Shown here: piece by piece, positions 49,608 through 58,262 of the stretch
How positions within the stretch are numbered: position 1 is the stretch's first letter
Layout of the letters: each line of letters starts with the position of its first letter
NCBI GenBank assembly: GCA_001801685.1
Contig: MGYJ01000047.1
Coordinates: 74,738-138,737 of the forward strand
DNA length: 64,000 bases
From: Gammaproteobacteria bacterium RIFCSPHIGHO2_12_FULL_63_22
Lineage (GTDB): Bacteria > Pseudomonadota > Gammaproteobacteria > Xanthomonadales > Xanthomonadaceae
Direction of reading: 5' to 3'
Position numbers and translations under genes: made by a program
Notes under the pieces: generated by a model
The model's database searches: none
What the model was told of the DNA's origin: nothing
What the model saw: only the letters and a program-made list of their open reading frames with translations

Positions 49608-51047
49608 ATGACGGAATTTTCGCGAACCATGGCTGCCCCGCTCCCGAGGCTCGCCCTCCTGCTGGCTGCCCTCCTGCCCTTGCCAGCGCTGGCGGGCGAG
49701 GCTGCCGCACCGCCAAACATGGGGCTGACCAGCCACCCTGTCGGGCTCGCCGCCCTGGTCATCTTCGTGATGGCCTACGTGCTCGTCGTGTTGGAAGAGA
49801 AGCTGCACCTGCGCAAGTCCAAGCCGGTGATGGTTGCCGCCGCGCTGATCTGGGGCCTGATCGCCTGGCAGGCCGAGACCTCCACGTCCCTTCCCACCGG
49901 CTTTGCCGCGGAAGCGTTCCGGCACATCTTCCTGGAATTCTGCGAGCTGTTCTTCTTCCTGATCGTCGCGATGAGCTTCGTCGGCGCGATCGGCGAGCGC
50001 AATGTCTTCGAGGCGATGCGCGCCGAACTGGTCAGCCGGACCTTCAGTTACCGGTCGCTGTTTTGGCTTACCGGCATCATTTCGTTCTTCATGTCGGCCC
50101 TGCTCGACAACCTGACCACCTCGCTGATCATGTCCGGCGTGATCCTGGCCGTCGGTTCGGGCAATGTCCGCTTCATCACTTTGGCCTTCATCAACCTCGT
50201 GGTCGCGGCCAATGCCGGCGGCGCGTGGAGCGCGTTTGGCGACATCACCACGCTGATGGTGTGGCAGGCGCACAAGGTCGAGTTCTTCGAGTTCTTCCGC
50301 ATTTTCGTGCCCTCGGTCGTGAACTGGATCGTGCCGGCGGCCATCATGTCCTTCGCCATTCCCACCGGCCGCCCGCAAGGCGGCGTTGACAATGCCGACG
50401 TGAAATACGGTGGCTGGACAATCTGCGTGCTCTTTGCGGTCACCATCGCCATCACCGTAGCGGGCAAGCAGTTCCTGCACATGCCACCGGTGTTCGGGAT
50501 GATGGCCGGGCTTGGGCTGCTGAAGGTGCAGGGTTATCGCATCCGCAGGCACGAAAAGCGCGTACTCGCCGGCGCCAATTCTGGCGAACCGTACAACGTG
50601 TTCACCATCATCGCCCGCGCCGAGTGGGACACGCTGTTGTTCTTCTACGGCGTGCTGGTTTGCGTGGGCGGCCTGGCGACGATGGGCTTCATGCAGTTGG
50701 CGTCCGAACACATGTACGGCAGCCTTGGGTTCACCTGGGCGAATGTTTCGATGGGCGTGCTTTCGGCGATCGTGGACAATATCCCCATCATGTATGCCGT
50801 CCTGCAGATGGCGCCGCCGATGGACCACGGCCAGTGGTTGCTGATAACCCTGACCTGCGGCGTCGGCGGCAGCCTGCTGTCGGTCGGATCGGCCGCCGGC
50901 GTGGCGCTGATGGGTGTCTCCCAGGGCCAGTACACCTTTTTCGGGCATCTCAAATGGACCTGGGCCATCGCGCTGGGCTACATCGCCAGTATCCTTGTCC
51001 ACTTGTGGGTAAACGCCGAGCATTTCGGCGGCGCCCTGAGCGGATGA
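49608..51047 (+). CDS. nhaD: Sodium/proton antiporter NhaD
   Basis: 479 residues. A signal-like first segment (LPRLALLLAALLPLPALAGEA) is followed by about twelve helices. Known NhaD stretches include SALLDNLTTSLIMSGVILAVG, ANAGGAWSAFGDITTLMVW and LVCVGGLATMGFMQ. It exports Na+ or Li+ in exchange for H+ across the inner membrane. ATG 49608 lacks a Shine-Dalgarno and a second ATG at 49629 is possible; TATCCT precedes the first. It is followed by a CorC-like gene with a 1-bp gap. Confidence 0.92.
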   Translation: MTEFSRTMAAPLPRLALLLAALLPLPALAGEAAAPPNMGLTSHPVGLAALVIFVMAYVLVVLEEKLHLRKSKPVMVAAALIWGLIAWQAETSTSLPTGFAAEAFRHIFLEFCELFFFLIVAMSFVGAIGERNVFEAMRAELVSRTFSYRSLFWLTGIISFFMSALLDNLTTSLIMSGVILAVGSGNVRFITLAFINLVVAANAGGAWSAFGDITTLMVWQAHKVEFFEFFRIFVPSVVNWIVPAAIMSFAIPTGRPQGGVDNADVKYGGWTICVLFAVTIAITVAGKQFLHMPPVFGMMAGLGLLKVQGYRIRRHEKRVLAGANSGEPYNVFTIIARAEWDTLLFFYGVLVCVGGLATMGFMQLASEHMYGSLGFTWANVSMGVLSAIVDNIPIMYAVLQMAPPMDHGQWLLITLTCGVGGSLLSVGSAAGVALMGVSQGQYTFFGHLKWTWAIALGYIASILVHLWVNAEHFGGALSG

Positions 51048-51048
51048 C

Positions 51049-52359
51049 ATGAGCGAAATCCTGCTGGTCCTGGTCCTGGTACTCGCCAACGGCTTCTTCT
51101 CGATGTCGGAACTGGCGGTGATGACGTCCCGAAAGGGGCGACTGAAGGAACTTGCCCGCGATTCACGCGGCGCACGCAAGGCGCTCGAGCTGCACGAACA
51201 CCCGGAAGGCTTCCTGTCCGCCGTGCAGGTCTGGATCACCCTGCTCAGCCTGGTCACCGGCTATGTCGGCGGCGAATCCATCGGCGGCAAGCTGGTCGGC
51301 CCGATCACGCGCAACCTGCCTGCCATCGCCGAATATGCGCAGATCATCAGCACCTCCATCGGCTTCCTGCTGATGGTGTTCCTGTCGGTGGTGGTGGGCG
51401 AACTGGTGCCCAAGCGCCTCGGCATCCTGCGCCCCGAGCGCGTGGCCAGCCTGGTCGCGCTGCCCATGCACTTCTTCGCGACGATCGCGCGACCGGCCGT
51501 GCTGTTGCTGGCGGCGACCACGCGCCTGATCCTGCGCCTGCTCGGGCTCGGATCGATGTCGGCCGAGAAGGTGACGGAAGAAGAAATCCGCCATCTCGTC
51601 ACCGAAAGCCACGAGCAAGGCGTGATCGACGAGGACGAGCGCAATATGCTCAACCGCGTGCTGCGCCTGGGCGATCGCGATTCCGATTCGCTGATGACGC
51701 CGCGCACGCGCATCGTCTGGCTCGATGCCGAGGCGACCCACGAAGAGAACATGGCGGTGATGCGCGAGACGCCGTTCTCGCGCTATCCGGTGTATCGCGG
51801 CAGCGACAGCGACGTGATCGGCGTGCTGGAGGTCAAGCACCTGGCTGGCCGCGTCACGGAGAACAACGACGATCTGTTCCGCAATTTACGCCCTGCCCTG
51901 TTCGTGTCCGACTCTACCAATGCGCTGAAGCTGCTCGAGATCTTCCGCGAGGAGCAGCAACCGATCGCGCTGGTGGTGGACGAATATGGCGACATCCAGG
52001 GCATGGTGGCCTTGAACGACTTGCTGGGCGCCGTGCTGGGCCGCGCGCAAGCCACCGAGAGCAGCGACGACGAACCGCTGGTGGTGGAACGTGAGGACGG
52101 CAGCTGGCTGGTGGACGGCCGCCTGTCCAGCGAGGAACTTCGCGAAATGCTGTCGCTGCATTCGCTGCCCGGCGAAGACGAAACCGACTTCACCACCGCC
52201 GCCGGCATGGTCATCGCGCGCTACGGCCGCATCCCGCGCGCCGGGGAGCACTTCGACTGGCACGGCTGGCGCTTCGAGGTGGTCGACCTGGATGGCGCGC
52301 GCATCGACAAGCTGCTGATCGCGCGTACGCTGCTGTCGTCCACGGCCAGCGAGGCCTGA
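51049..52359 (+). CDS. Hemolysin C/CorC-like protein (CNNM, CBS pair, CorC domain)
   Basis: 436 residues. A CNNM (DUF21) membrane domain at about 1-190 opens with LVLANGFFSMSELAVMTSRK; then a CBS pair (about 200-325; MTPRTRIVWLDAEA, PIALVVDEYGDIQGMV) and a C-terminal CorC_HlyC domain (EREDGSWLVDGRL to the end). Such proteins are linked to magnesium or cobalt efflux. It follows nhaD by 1 bp and precedes exoD by 6 bp, so the three are an operon of membrane genes. Confidence 0.92.
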   Translation: MSEILLVLVLVLANGFFSMSELAVMTSRKGRLKELARDSRGARKALELHEHPEGFLSAVQVWITLLSLVTGYVGGESIGGKLVGPITRNLPAIAEYAQIISTSIGFLLMVFLSVVVGELVPKRLGILRPERVASLVALPMHFFATIARPAVLLLAATTRLILRLLGLGSMSAEKVTEEEIRHLVTESHEQGVIDEDERNMLNRVLRLGDRDSDSLMTPRTRIVWLDAEATHEENMAVMRETPFSRYPVYRGSDSDVIGVLEVKHLAGRVTENNDDLFRNLRPALFVSDSTNALKLLEIFREEQQPIALVVDEYGDIQGMVALNDLLGAVLGRAQATESSDDEPLVVEREDGSWLVDGRLSSEELREMLSLHSLPGEDETDFTTAAGMVIARYGRIPRAGEHFDWHGWRFEVVDLDGARIDKLLIARTLLSSTASEA

Positions 52360-52365
52360 CCGCGC

Positions 52366-52998
52366 ATGCTTGGGATACACAGGCATAAAGAGAAAAAGCC
52401 GCAGCCCATCACCACGCGTGCGTTGGTCGAGGAACTGGCGACCGGCAATCCGGATGACGCCCTTACCCTGGGCGAACTGCTCGACCGCTTCAGCGAGCGA
52501 AGCTTCGGCCTGTTCCTGCTGATCGTCATGCTGCCCACCTTCATCCCGATTCCCGTCGGTGTTGGCGCGATCAGCGGCGGGCTGACATCGCTGATCGGGC
52601 TGCAATTCCTGGCGCGTTTCGAACATCCCTGGCTGCCGCGCTTCATTGCGAAGCACGAGATCCACCGCCACCGGCTGATCAGCTTCCGCGACCGCATGGG
52701 CAAGTGGCTGGACCGCATCGAGAAACTCACCAAGCCGCGCAACCAGGGCATGCTGACCCACCCGATCGCGCATGCCTTCACCGGTTTGTTGCTGGTGATA
52801 CTGGGCGCCGCGCTGAGCCTGCCGCTGCCGCTTACCAACTACCCGTTTGGGCTGGTGCTGCTGGCCTTCGCCTTCGCGCTGATCGAGCGCGACGGCCGAC
52901 TGATGATCCTCGCCTGGATCGCCGGCCTGGCCGAGATCGCGATGATCGTGGGCTTCTCCAGCCAGATCGTCGGCATCGTCACCAAGATTTTTACCTGA
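52366..52998 (+). CDS. ExoD family membrane protein
   Basis: 210 residues with about four helices, matching ExoD (exopolysaccharide synthesis) proteins: TLGELLDRFSERSFGLFLLI, LPTFIPIPVGVGAISGG and the second half with LSLPLPLTNYPFGLVLLAFAF. The molecular role is unknown; the family name comes from a Rhizobium exopolysaccharide mutant. The short basic start (HRHKEKKP) is cytoplasmic. It ends 1 bp from the convergent GGDEF-EAL gene. Confidence 0.9.
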   Translation: MLGIHRHKEKKPQPITTRALVEELATGNPDDALTLGELLDRFSERSFGLFLLIVMLPTFIPIPVGVGAISGGLTSLIGLQFLARFEHPWLPRFIAKHEIHRHRLISFRDRMGKWLDRIEKLTKPRNQGMLTHPIAHAFTGLLLVILGAALSLPLPLTNYPFGLVLLAFAFALIERDGRLMILAWIAGLAEIAMIVGFSSQIVGIVTKIFT

Positions 52999-52999
52999 C

Positions 53000-55129
53000 T
53001 CAGGCCTGCAGTTTCGCGGCCAGGTCCTCGGCCGACATCGGCCGGCCGAACCAGAAACCCTGGCCCTGGTCGCAGCCGCGTTCACGAAGTATCTGGTACT
53101 GGCCTTCGGTTTCAATGCCTTCGGCCACCACGGTAATGCCCAGCGAATGCGCCATGGCGATGATGGCCGTGGTCAGCGCGAGGTCGTCGGGATCGCGCAA
53201 CACGTCGGCGACGAAACTGCGATCGATCTTCACGCCATCGACCGGCACGCGACGCAAATGGCTCAGCCCTGAAAAGCCCGTGCCGAAGTCGTCAAGCCAG
53301 ACCTTGACGCCGGTAGCGCGAACGCGCGAGAGCAGCGTGCTGGCCTGCGACTCGTCCACCAGCACCGCGGTTTCCGTCAGTTCCAGGTGCAATTGCGCGG
53401 GCAGCAGACCGGAATTTCGCAGCGCGCTTCCGACCACGTCGGGCAACTCGCCACTGCGCAGCTGGCGTGGCGAAATGTTCACCGATACGAAGGGCTTGTG
53501 GCCGCCTTTCCCCTGCCAGCGCGCGGCATCACCGCAGGCCTTTTCCAGCACATTCCTGCCCAGATTCTCGATCAGCCCGCTTTGTTCAGCCACTTCGATG
53601 AAGACCGAGGGCGGCACCATGCCCAGGTGCGGATGACTCCAACGCAACAGCGCTTCGGCGCCGCAGATCTTCGCGTCTTCCAGTCGGTAGATGGGCTGGT
53701 AGGCCACGCTGAGTTCGCCTCGGTCCCAGGCGCCGCGCAGGTCCTGCTCCAGTTGCACGCGGCGTTCGACAGCCTGGTCCATCGCGCGCGAGTAGAAGCG
53801 ATAGCAATTCTTGCCTGCCACCTTCGCCTGGTACATGGCGATGTCGGCGTTCTTGAGCAGTTGCCCCGCGTGATAGGCATCGAACGGGAACATGGTGATG
53901 CCGATCGACGCACCCAGGAAAACCTGCTTGCCGCCCAGAAGCAGGGGCCGCTGGATTTCCTCGATCATCGCCTCGGCCAGGCGTGCCGACGCGGCGCGAA
54001 TGTCCTCCGCCATGTACAGCACGATGAATTCATCGCCCCCGAATCGCGCGATGTCCGCCGACTGCGCACCCAGGCGTTCCAGGGTGAGTCGCAACCGCGC
54101 CGACAACTGGCTGAGCACTTCGTCGCCGGCTTCGTGGCCCAGGGTGTCGTTGACGCGCTTGAAATCATCGAGGTCCACGAACAGCAACGCGAGCTCGCCG
54201 CTGCTGGCATGCAGGGTCAGCAGGCGATCGTCCAGGAGTTCGCGGAACGACAGGCGATTGGCCAGGCCGGTCAGCGGATCGGTGTAGGCCATGCGCCGGA
54301 TGTCCCGGTCGTGCTTGGCCATGCCCTCGCGCATGCGCACGAAAGCGCGCATCAGGTCGCCGATCTCGTCGCGACGATCCAGGTCCACGACCAAGGTGGC
54401 CGGCTGCTGGCCTGGCCGATCTTCGGCCATCACGCGGCCAAGGTTGCGAATGGGCTCCAGTACCCGCCACTCCATCAGGTAGACGATGGCGGCGCCGAGC
54501 AATCCAAGCAGCGCCAGCATCGCGATGGTCCAGCGGTGGTGCCAGCGGCTGGCGGCGTCGAGTTGCGAAGTGATGGGCTCGATGATCTTCAACTGGCGCT
54601 CGCCGGGCTTGCCACCGGCCATGCCGACGCGGACGCCACCGACCCGCTTGCCGTCCACTTTCAAGGGCGCGGAAACCTCGAGCAACTCTCCGCTCCACTG
54701 CAACTTCATCGATGTCGCCAATAGCGCGGCATCGGCGAGCGGATCGACCATGGGTTTCCCGACCAGGCTGCGGTCATTGCCGCCGTCCATGATGCGGCCT
54801 GCGGAATCGAACACGATTACGTACTGGACGTTGGGCTGCTGCAGGAAGCTGCGAACCAGGGATGTCACGCGGTCCGGATCGGCATTCGCCATCGCCGCGG
54901 AAATTCCCGACGCCAGGTGCAGCGCCGTGCTCTGGCCGCGATCGAGCTGGTCTTCGCGCACCAGCTCACGCAATGCCTGGGTGGCGAGATTCTCGACCCG
55001 TGCGTGGTTGATCCGTTCGCTGTACCAGAAGGCGGCAAACAGGATGAGCAGCAGCGACAGCAAGGCCAGCAGCGCTGAAACCAGCTGGCCGCGCAGGCTG
55101 CGCAGGGACCTTCCCGCCGTCGTCATCAC
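53000..55129 (-). CDS. Membrane GGDEF-EAL protein (cyclic-di-GMP turnover)
   Basis: 709 residues. Helix one (about 16-36), a periplasmic sensor (about 37-195), helix two (about 200-220), a HAMP linker, GGDEF (motif at 364-368) and EAL (Glu492 in EALLRW). Both catalytic sites look intact: FGGDEF, and for [38 protein letters not shown] and [10 protein letters not shown]. The RxxD inhibitory site ahead of GGDEF is absent. Either activity, or a switch between them, is possible. The periplasmic part would sense an unknown ligand. Upstream TAC-rich sequence is not diagnostic for a promoter. Confidence 0.94.
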   Translation of the reverse strand: MMTTAGRSLRSLRGQLVSALLALLSLLLILFAAFWYSERINHARVENLATQALRELVREDQLDRGQSTALHLASGISAAMANADPDRVTSLVRSFLQQPNVQYVIVFDSAGRIMDGGNDRSLVGKPMVDPLADAALLATSMKLQWSGELLEVSAPLKVDGKRVGGVRVGMAGGKPGERQLKIIEPITSQLDAASRWHHRWTIAMLALLGLLGAAIVYLMEWRVLEPIRNLGRVMAEDRPGQQPATLVVDLDRRDEIGDLMRAFVRMREGMAKHDRDIRRMAYTDPLTGLANRLSFRELLDDRLLTLHASSGELALLFVDLDDFKRVNDTLGHEAGDEVLSQLSARLRLTLERLGAQSADIARFGGDEFIVLYMAEDIRAASARLAEAMIEEIQRPLLLGGKQVFLGASIGITMFPFDAYHAGQLLKNADIAMYQAKVAGKNCYRFYSRAMDQAVERRVQLEQDLRGAWDRGELSVAYQPIYRLEDAKICGAEALLRWSHPHLGMVPPSVFIEVAEQSGLIENLGRNVLEKACGDAARWQGKGGHKPFVSVNISPRQLRSGELPDVVGSALRNSGLLPAQLHLELTETAVLVDESQASTLLSRVRATGVKVWLDDFGTGFSGLSHLRRVPVDGVKIDRSFVADVLRDPDDLALTTAIIAMAHSLGITVVAEGIETEGQYQILRERGCDQGQGFWFGRPMSAEDLAAKLQA

Positions 55130-55204
55130 CGCTTGGTCACCCCGGTAAGAATCGCCGCAAAACTACCCGCCAAGCGTAACCGAAGCGCGGCCTGTGCGCA
55201 TGCG

Positions 55205-55966
55205 TCACGGCTTGCGAGAAACCTGCAACAGGCGCTGCGTATCGGAAAGAATGCCGCGCAGGATGCGCAGTTCGCGCGGGTCCGGTTGGGCGCGCAGGAA
55301 CAACCTGCGCAGCCGCTGGGTCACCATGTCCGGCGCCTTGCCCTTGTGGAAATCGATGTCGTCCAGGAACGCGCCGAGGTGGCTGAAGAAACTCTCCAGC
55401 TGCGCATGGTCGGCCGGCAGGTCGTCGGGGTCGGCAGGTGGTGCGGGTTGCGGGGCCTGCAATCCGAGCATCGCCATCCGCCATTCGTAGGCCACTACCT
55501 GCACGGCAGCTGCCAGGTTCAACGAGCTGTAGTCCGGGTTGGCCTGGATGCAGATCGACGCGTGGCAGAGCTGCAATTCCTCGTTCTCCAGCCCCGTGCG
55601 CTCGCGCCCGAAGACCAGCGCCACCTGCCCCATGGCCTGCGCCGCGATGACACGTTGCGCACCCTCGCGCGGGCTCAGCTCGGGCATGGGCACGGTGCGC
55701 TGGCGTGCCGTCGTGGCGATGACCAGACGGCAATCGGCAAGCGCGTCGGCCAGGGTTGCATGGACCTCTGCGCGGTCGAGCACGTCGTTGGCGCCCGCCG
55801 ACAGCGCATAGGCGTCGGGGTCGGGGAAGCGCTCGGGCGCAACCAACATCAATCGGCCCAGGCCCATGGTCTTCATGGCGCGCGCGGCCGAGCCGATATT
55901 GCCGGGATGTTGCGTGCCCACCAGGACCACGCGGGGCGAATCGGCAAGGCTCTGGGAGTCGGTCAT
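55205..55966 (-). CDS. trmJ: tRNA (cytidine/uridine-2'-O-)-methyltransferase TrmJ
   Basis: 253 residues. The SPOUT-family enzyme methylates the ribose at position 32 of several tRNAs. [22 protein letters not shown] opens the SPOUT domain, [15 protein letters not shown] and [19 protein letters not shown] form the knot and SAM site, and a helical C-terminal extension follows. TAAAAT stands exactly 6 nt before the ATG without a Shine-Dalgarno, suggesting a leaderless mRNA. It is divergent from suhB, the usual trmJ neighbour. Confidence 0.95.
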   Translation of the reverse strand: MTDSQSLADSPRVVLVGTQHPGNIGSAARAMKTMGLGRLMLVAPERFPDPDAYALSAGANDVLDRAEVHATLADALADCRLVIATTARQRTVPMPELSPREGAQRVIAAQAMGQVALVFGRERTGLENEELQLCHASICIQANPDYSSLNLAAAVQVVAYEWRMAMLGLQAPQPAPPADPDDLPADHAQLESFFSHLGAFLDDIDFHKGKAPDMVTQRLRRLFLRAQPDPRELRILRGILSDTQRLLQVSRKP

Positions 55967-55972
55967 GCGGCC

Positions 55973-56008
55973 ATTTTACAGCGTCTGCGCGTGCCCAGCT
56001 GGTATGAT
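55973..56008. promoter_or_regulatory. Leaderless-type -10 elements for trmJ and suhB
   Basis: Within a 48-bp divergent gap, TAAAAT (55978-55973, minus) is 6 nt from the trmJ ATG and TATGAT (56003-56008, plus) is 6 nt from the suhB ATG at 56015. Neither gene has a Shine-Dalgarno. The arrangement mirrors that between hutF and the CoA-transferase gene. Confidence 0.6.
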
Positions 56009-56014
56009 GGCGGG

Positions 56015-56821
56015 ATGCAAAAACCAGTCATCAACGTGATGGTAAAGGCCGCCCGCCAGGCCGGCACGATCCTGCTGCGGCACATGAGCAAGCTCGATAG
56101 CCTCAGCGTGTTCGAAAAAGGCCGCCAGGACTACGCAAGCGAAGTCGATTCGCTGGCCGAGGCCGAGATCATCCGCGAACTCCGCCGCGCCTATCCCGAA
56201 GCCGCCATCATGGCCGAAGAATCCGGCGCCATGGGCAAGGGCAAGCAGACTTTCGTCATCGATCCGCTCGACGGCACGTCCAACTTCCTGCGCGGCTTTC
56301 CGCATTTCTGCGTCTCGATCGGGCTGGTTGAAAACGGCGAGCCCACCGACGGCGTCATCTTCGACCCGCTGCGCAACGAACTCTTCACCGCCAGCAAGGG
56401 CGCGGGCGCGACCTTGAACGACAAGAAGATCCGCGTGGCCGAGCGCAAGGACATGACCGGCGCGCTGTTGGTGACCGGCTTCCCGCCGCGCGAACGCAGC
56501 CGATTGCCCGCGCAGTTCGAAATGCTTCGCAGCGTGCTGGACGACGCCGAAGACTTCCGCCGCACCGGCTCCGCCGCGCTCGACCTGGCCTACGTGGCCG
56601 CCGGCCGCGTGGATGCCTACTTCGAAGCCGGCGTGAAAAGCTGGGACATCGCCGCCGGCATGCTCCTGGTCCGCGAGGCAGGTGGCCGAGTCTGCGACTT
56701 CCGCGGCCGCGGCGACAAACTTCTCGACGGCGGCCAGATCGTGGCCGGCAACATCAAGATCGTCGACACGCTGCAAAAAGCCATCGTCCAGACCGGCTAC
56801 GCCAACGCCTTCAACGCGTAA
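56015..56821 (+). CDS. suhB: Inositol monophosphatase family protein SuhB
   Basis: 268 residues, the SuhB length (267 in E. coli). Metal and catalytic motifs are [26 protein letters not shown] (Asp-Pro-Leu-Asp-Gly) and [16 protein letters not shown]. In E. coli the protein also acts in rRNA antitermination complexes. The start at ATG 56015 follows TATGAT by 6 nt; the frame is open further upstream but only across trmJ. A gene-free structured stretch follows. Confidence 0.95.
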   Translation: MQKPVINVMVKAARQAGTILLRHMSKLDSLSVFEKGRQDYASEVDSLAEAEIIRELRRAYPEAAIMAEESGAMGKGKQTFVIDPLDGTSNFLRGFPHFCVSIGLVENGEPTDGVIFDPLRNELFTASKGAGATLNDKKIRVAERKDMTGALLVTGFPPRERSRLPAQFEMLRSVLDDAEDFRRTGSAALDLAYVAAGRVDAYFEAGVKSWDIAAGMLLVREAGGRVCDFRGRGDKLLDGGQIVAGNIKIVDTLQKAIVQTGYANAFNA

Positions 56822-56857
56822 CTTCCTTCGCCGACTTTGAAGTCGGAGCTCGCACGG

Positions 56858-56896
56858 CCGCTTGTCGGCGCCGGGCCCCCCGTCACCGCCAAGCGG
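56858..56896. repeat. Imperfect hairpin, possibly a shortened copy of the larger element
   Basis: CCGCTTGTCGG (56858-56868) pairs with CCGCCAAGCGG (56886-56896) around a 17-nt loop, with one mismatch. The right arm shares its end with the 19-bp repeat described for the larger element at 57112-57243. Confidence 0.5.
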
Positions 56897-57111
56897 CCGG
56901 CAACTTTCAACGCGAAGTCGAGCAGAAGCACAGCCTCGCGGCCGGTGTCTGTTTGGAGAGTGCATTCGAGCCAATGCGCAGACGTCGGACGAGCACTCAA
57001 ACGTCCTGGCACTCATCGTGTCGAACTGAAACGCGCTGGCCTCGAACGGCCCTAATCGCCAGGCTTGACGTTGACGTTGACGTTCAACAACACACGTCAG
57101 TGTCTGACGGA

Positions 57112-57243
57112 CGCTTGGCGGTGACGGGGGATGGGTTCGCACAGGAGGCCGGCCATGGATGGCCGGCCGGTCGACCCTGAGTCCGCATGGAGCGGCTACG
57201 CCGGGGCGACCAGGGCGGACCCGTCCCCCGGCGCCGCCAAGCG
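57112..57243. repeat. 132-bp structured intergenic element with terminal inverted repeats
   Basis: The ends are CGCTTGGCGGTGACGGGGG (57112-57130) and, inverted, CCCCCGGCGCCGCCAAGCG (57225-57243), matching at 17 of 19. Inside is a perfect 10-bp-arm palindrome GGCCGGCCAT-GG-ATGGCCGGCC (57147-57168) and a GTCCGC/GCGGAC pair (57181-57186 and 57215-57220). As RNA or single-stranded DNA it would fold into a cloverleaf-like shape. It may be a member of a dispersed repeat family or a MITE-like element. Confidence 0.6.
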
Positions 57244-57259
57244 TTCGCGCCGGACAAAG

Positions 57260-57286
57260 AAAAAAGCCGCGCAATGCGCGGCTTTT
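57260..57286 (-). terminator. Rho-independent terminator after secF
   Basis: Stem GCCGCGC/GCGCGGC (57266-57272 and 57276-57282) with an AAT loop. Six A on the left become a T-tract on the minus strand, just 20 bp after the secF stop; four T on the right allow some action on the other strand. Confidence 0.9.
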
Positions 57287-57305
57287 CCGTTTGAATCACA
57301 CGCGA

Positions 57306-58244
57306 TTACGGCCGGCGGTCGAGTTCTGCGTCGTCGCGCAGCTTCGGCATGAGGTCCTGCTTGTTCGCGCCGAGCCAATGCAGCAGCGGACAGGCCACGA
57401 AGATGGATGACAGCGTGCCGAACACGATGCCGATCATCTGCGATTCGGCCATGCCGCGCAGCGACGCGCCTGCGAACAGGTACAGGGCCAGGATGGTCAG
57501 GAAGGCGACGAACGAGGTGATGATCGTGCGCGACAGGGTCTGGTTGATCGATCGGTTCAGCACTTCGATCGGCGACAGCTTGTGCAGGGTGCGGAAGTTT
57601 TCGCGCACTCGGTCGAACACCACGATGGTGTCGTTGATGGAGAAGCCCATCACCGACAGCACGCCGGCCAGCACCGTCAGGTCGAACTCATGCCCGCTCA
57701 GCGCAAACCAGCCCACCACCAGCACCACGTCATGCAGCGTCGTGATCAATGCCGCCACCGCGAACTTGAACTCGAAGCGGAACCACACGTACGCGCCGAA
57801 GCCGACCACGACGAAGATCGCCGCATACATGCCGTTGATCGCCAGCTCCTTGCCGATCTGCGGGCCGACGGACTCGCTGCGCAAGAGCTTGACGTTGTTG
57901 CCTTCGAACTGCACCGCCTCGGCGATGGCCTGGCCGCTGCGGGCCGCGTCGCCGTCGCCTTCGCGCGGCTTCAGCCGCACGACCAGGTCGTTGCCCGTGC
58001 CGAAGGTCTGCACGATCGGGTTTTCAAAGCCGGCATCCACCAAGTGTTTGCGCACGGCCTCGGCCTCGACGCGCTTGTCGAAGCGCAGTTCGGCCACGGT
58101 GCCGCCGGTGAAATCCAGCGCGTAGTTGAAACCGTTCACGGCCATGGCGCCGATGGCGACCGCCATGATCAGGAAGGCGAGCGTGAGCGAAACCACGCGC
58201 ACCCGCATGAAATTGAAATTGCTGTTCGAGGGAAAGAGTTCCAC
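57306..58244 (-). CDS. secF: Protein translocase subunit SecF
   Basis: 312 residues, six helices. SecF works with SecD to complete protein export using the proton gradient. The NFNFMRVR start, ALDFTGGTVAELRF near 45, the large periplasmic domain, and LAGVLSVMGFSINDTIVVFDRVREN in the C-terminal half are the family signatures. It begins with GTG 58244, with AGGAG upstream, 18 bp after secD. A terminator follows. Confidence 0.97.
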   Translation of the reverse strand: MELFPSNSNFNFMRVRVVSLTLAFLIMAVAIGAMAVNGFNYALDFTGGTVAELRFDKRVEAEAVRKHLVDAGFENPIVQTFGTGNDLVVRLKPREGDGDAARSGQAIAEAVQFEGNNVKLLRSESVGPQIGKELAINGMYAAIFVVVGFGAYVWFRFEFKFAVAALITTLHDVVLVVGWFALSGHEFDLTVLAGVLSVMGFSINDTIVVFDRVRENFRTLHKLSPIEVLNRSINQTLSRTIITSFVAFLTILALYLFAGASLRGMAESQMIGIVFGTLSSIFVACPLLHWLGANKQDLMPKLRDDAELDRRP

Positions 58245-58262
58245 GCCGGCTCCTGCTACAAA

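Larger units (their letters stand above)
56822..57305. other. 484-bp gene-free region with nested inverted repeats
   Basis: The largest gap in the window. No frame here looks like a gene. A CCGACTT/AAGTCGG hairpin is at 56831-56846, an imperfect hairpin at 56858-56896, a TTGACG triplet of hexamers at 57065-57082 and a structured element at 57112-57243, then a terminator. A 19-bp sequence, CCCCCGTCACCGCCAAGCG at 56877-56895, has a perfect inverted copy at 57112-57130. Confidence 0.75.

Noticed and set aside
49563..51257. A 564-codon minus-strand frame over nhaD
   Set aside because: nhaD is recognised by motif and length. The antisense product is a His/Gly/Asp-rich artefact.
57065..57082. Three TTGACG hexamers that might be promoter -35 copies
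   Set aside because: No matching -10 or gene lies downstream; a simple tandem repeat in the structured gap explains it.
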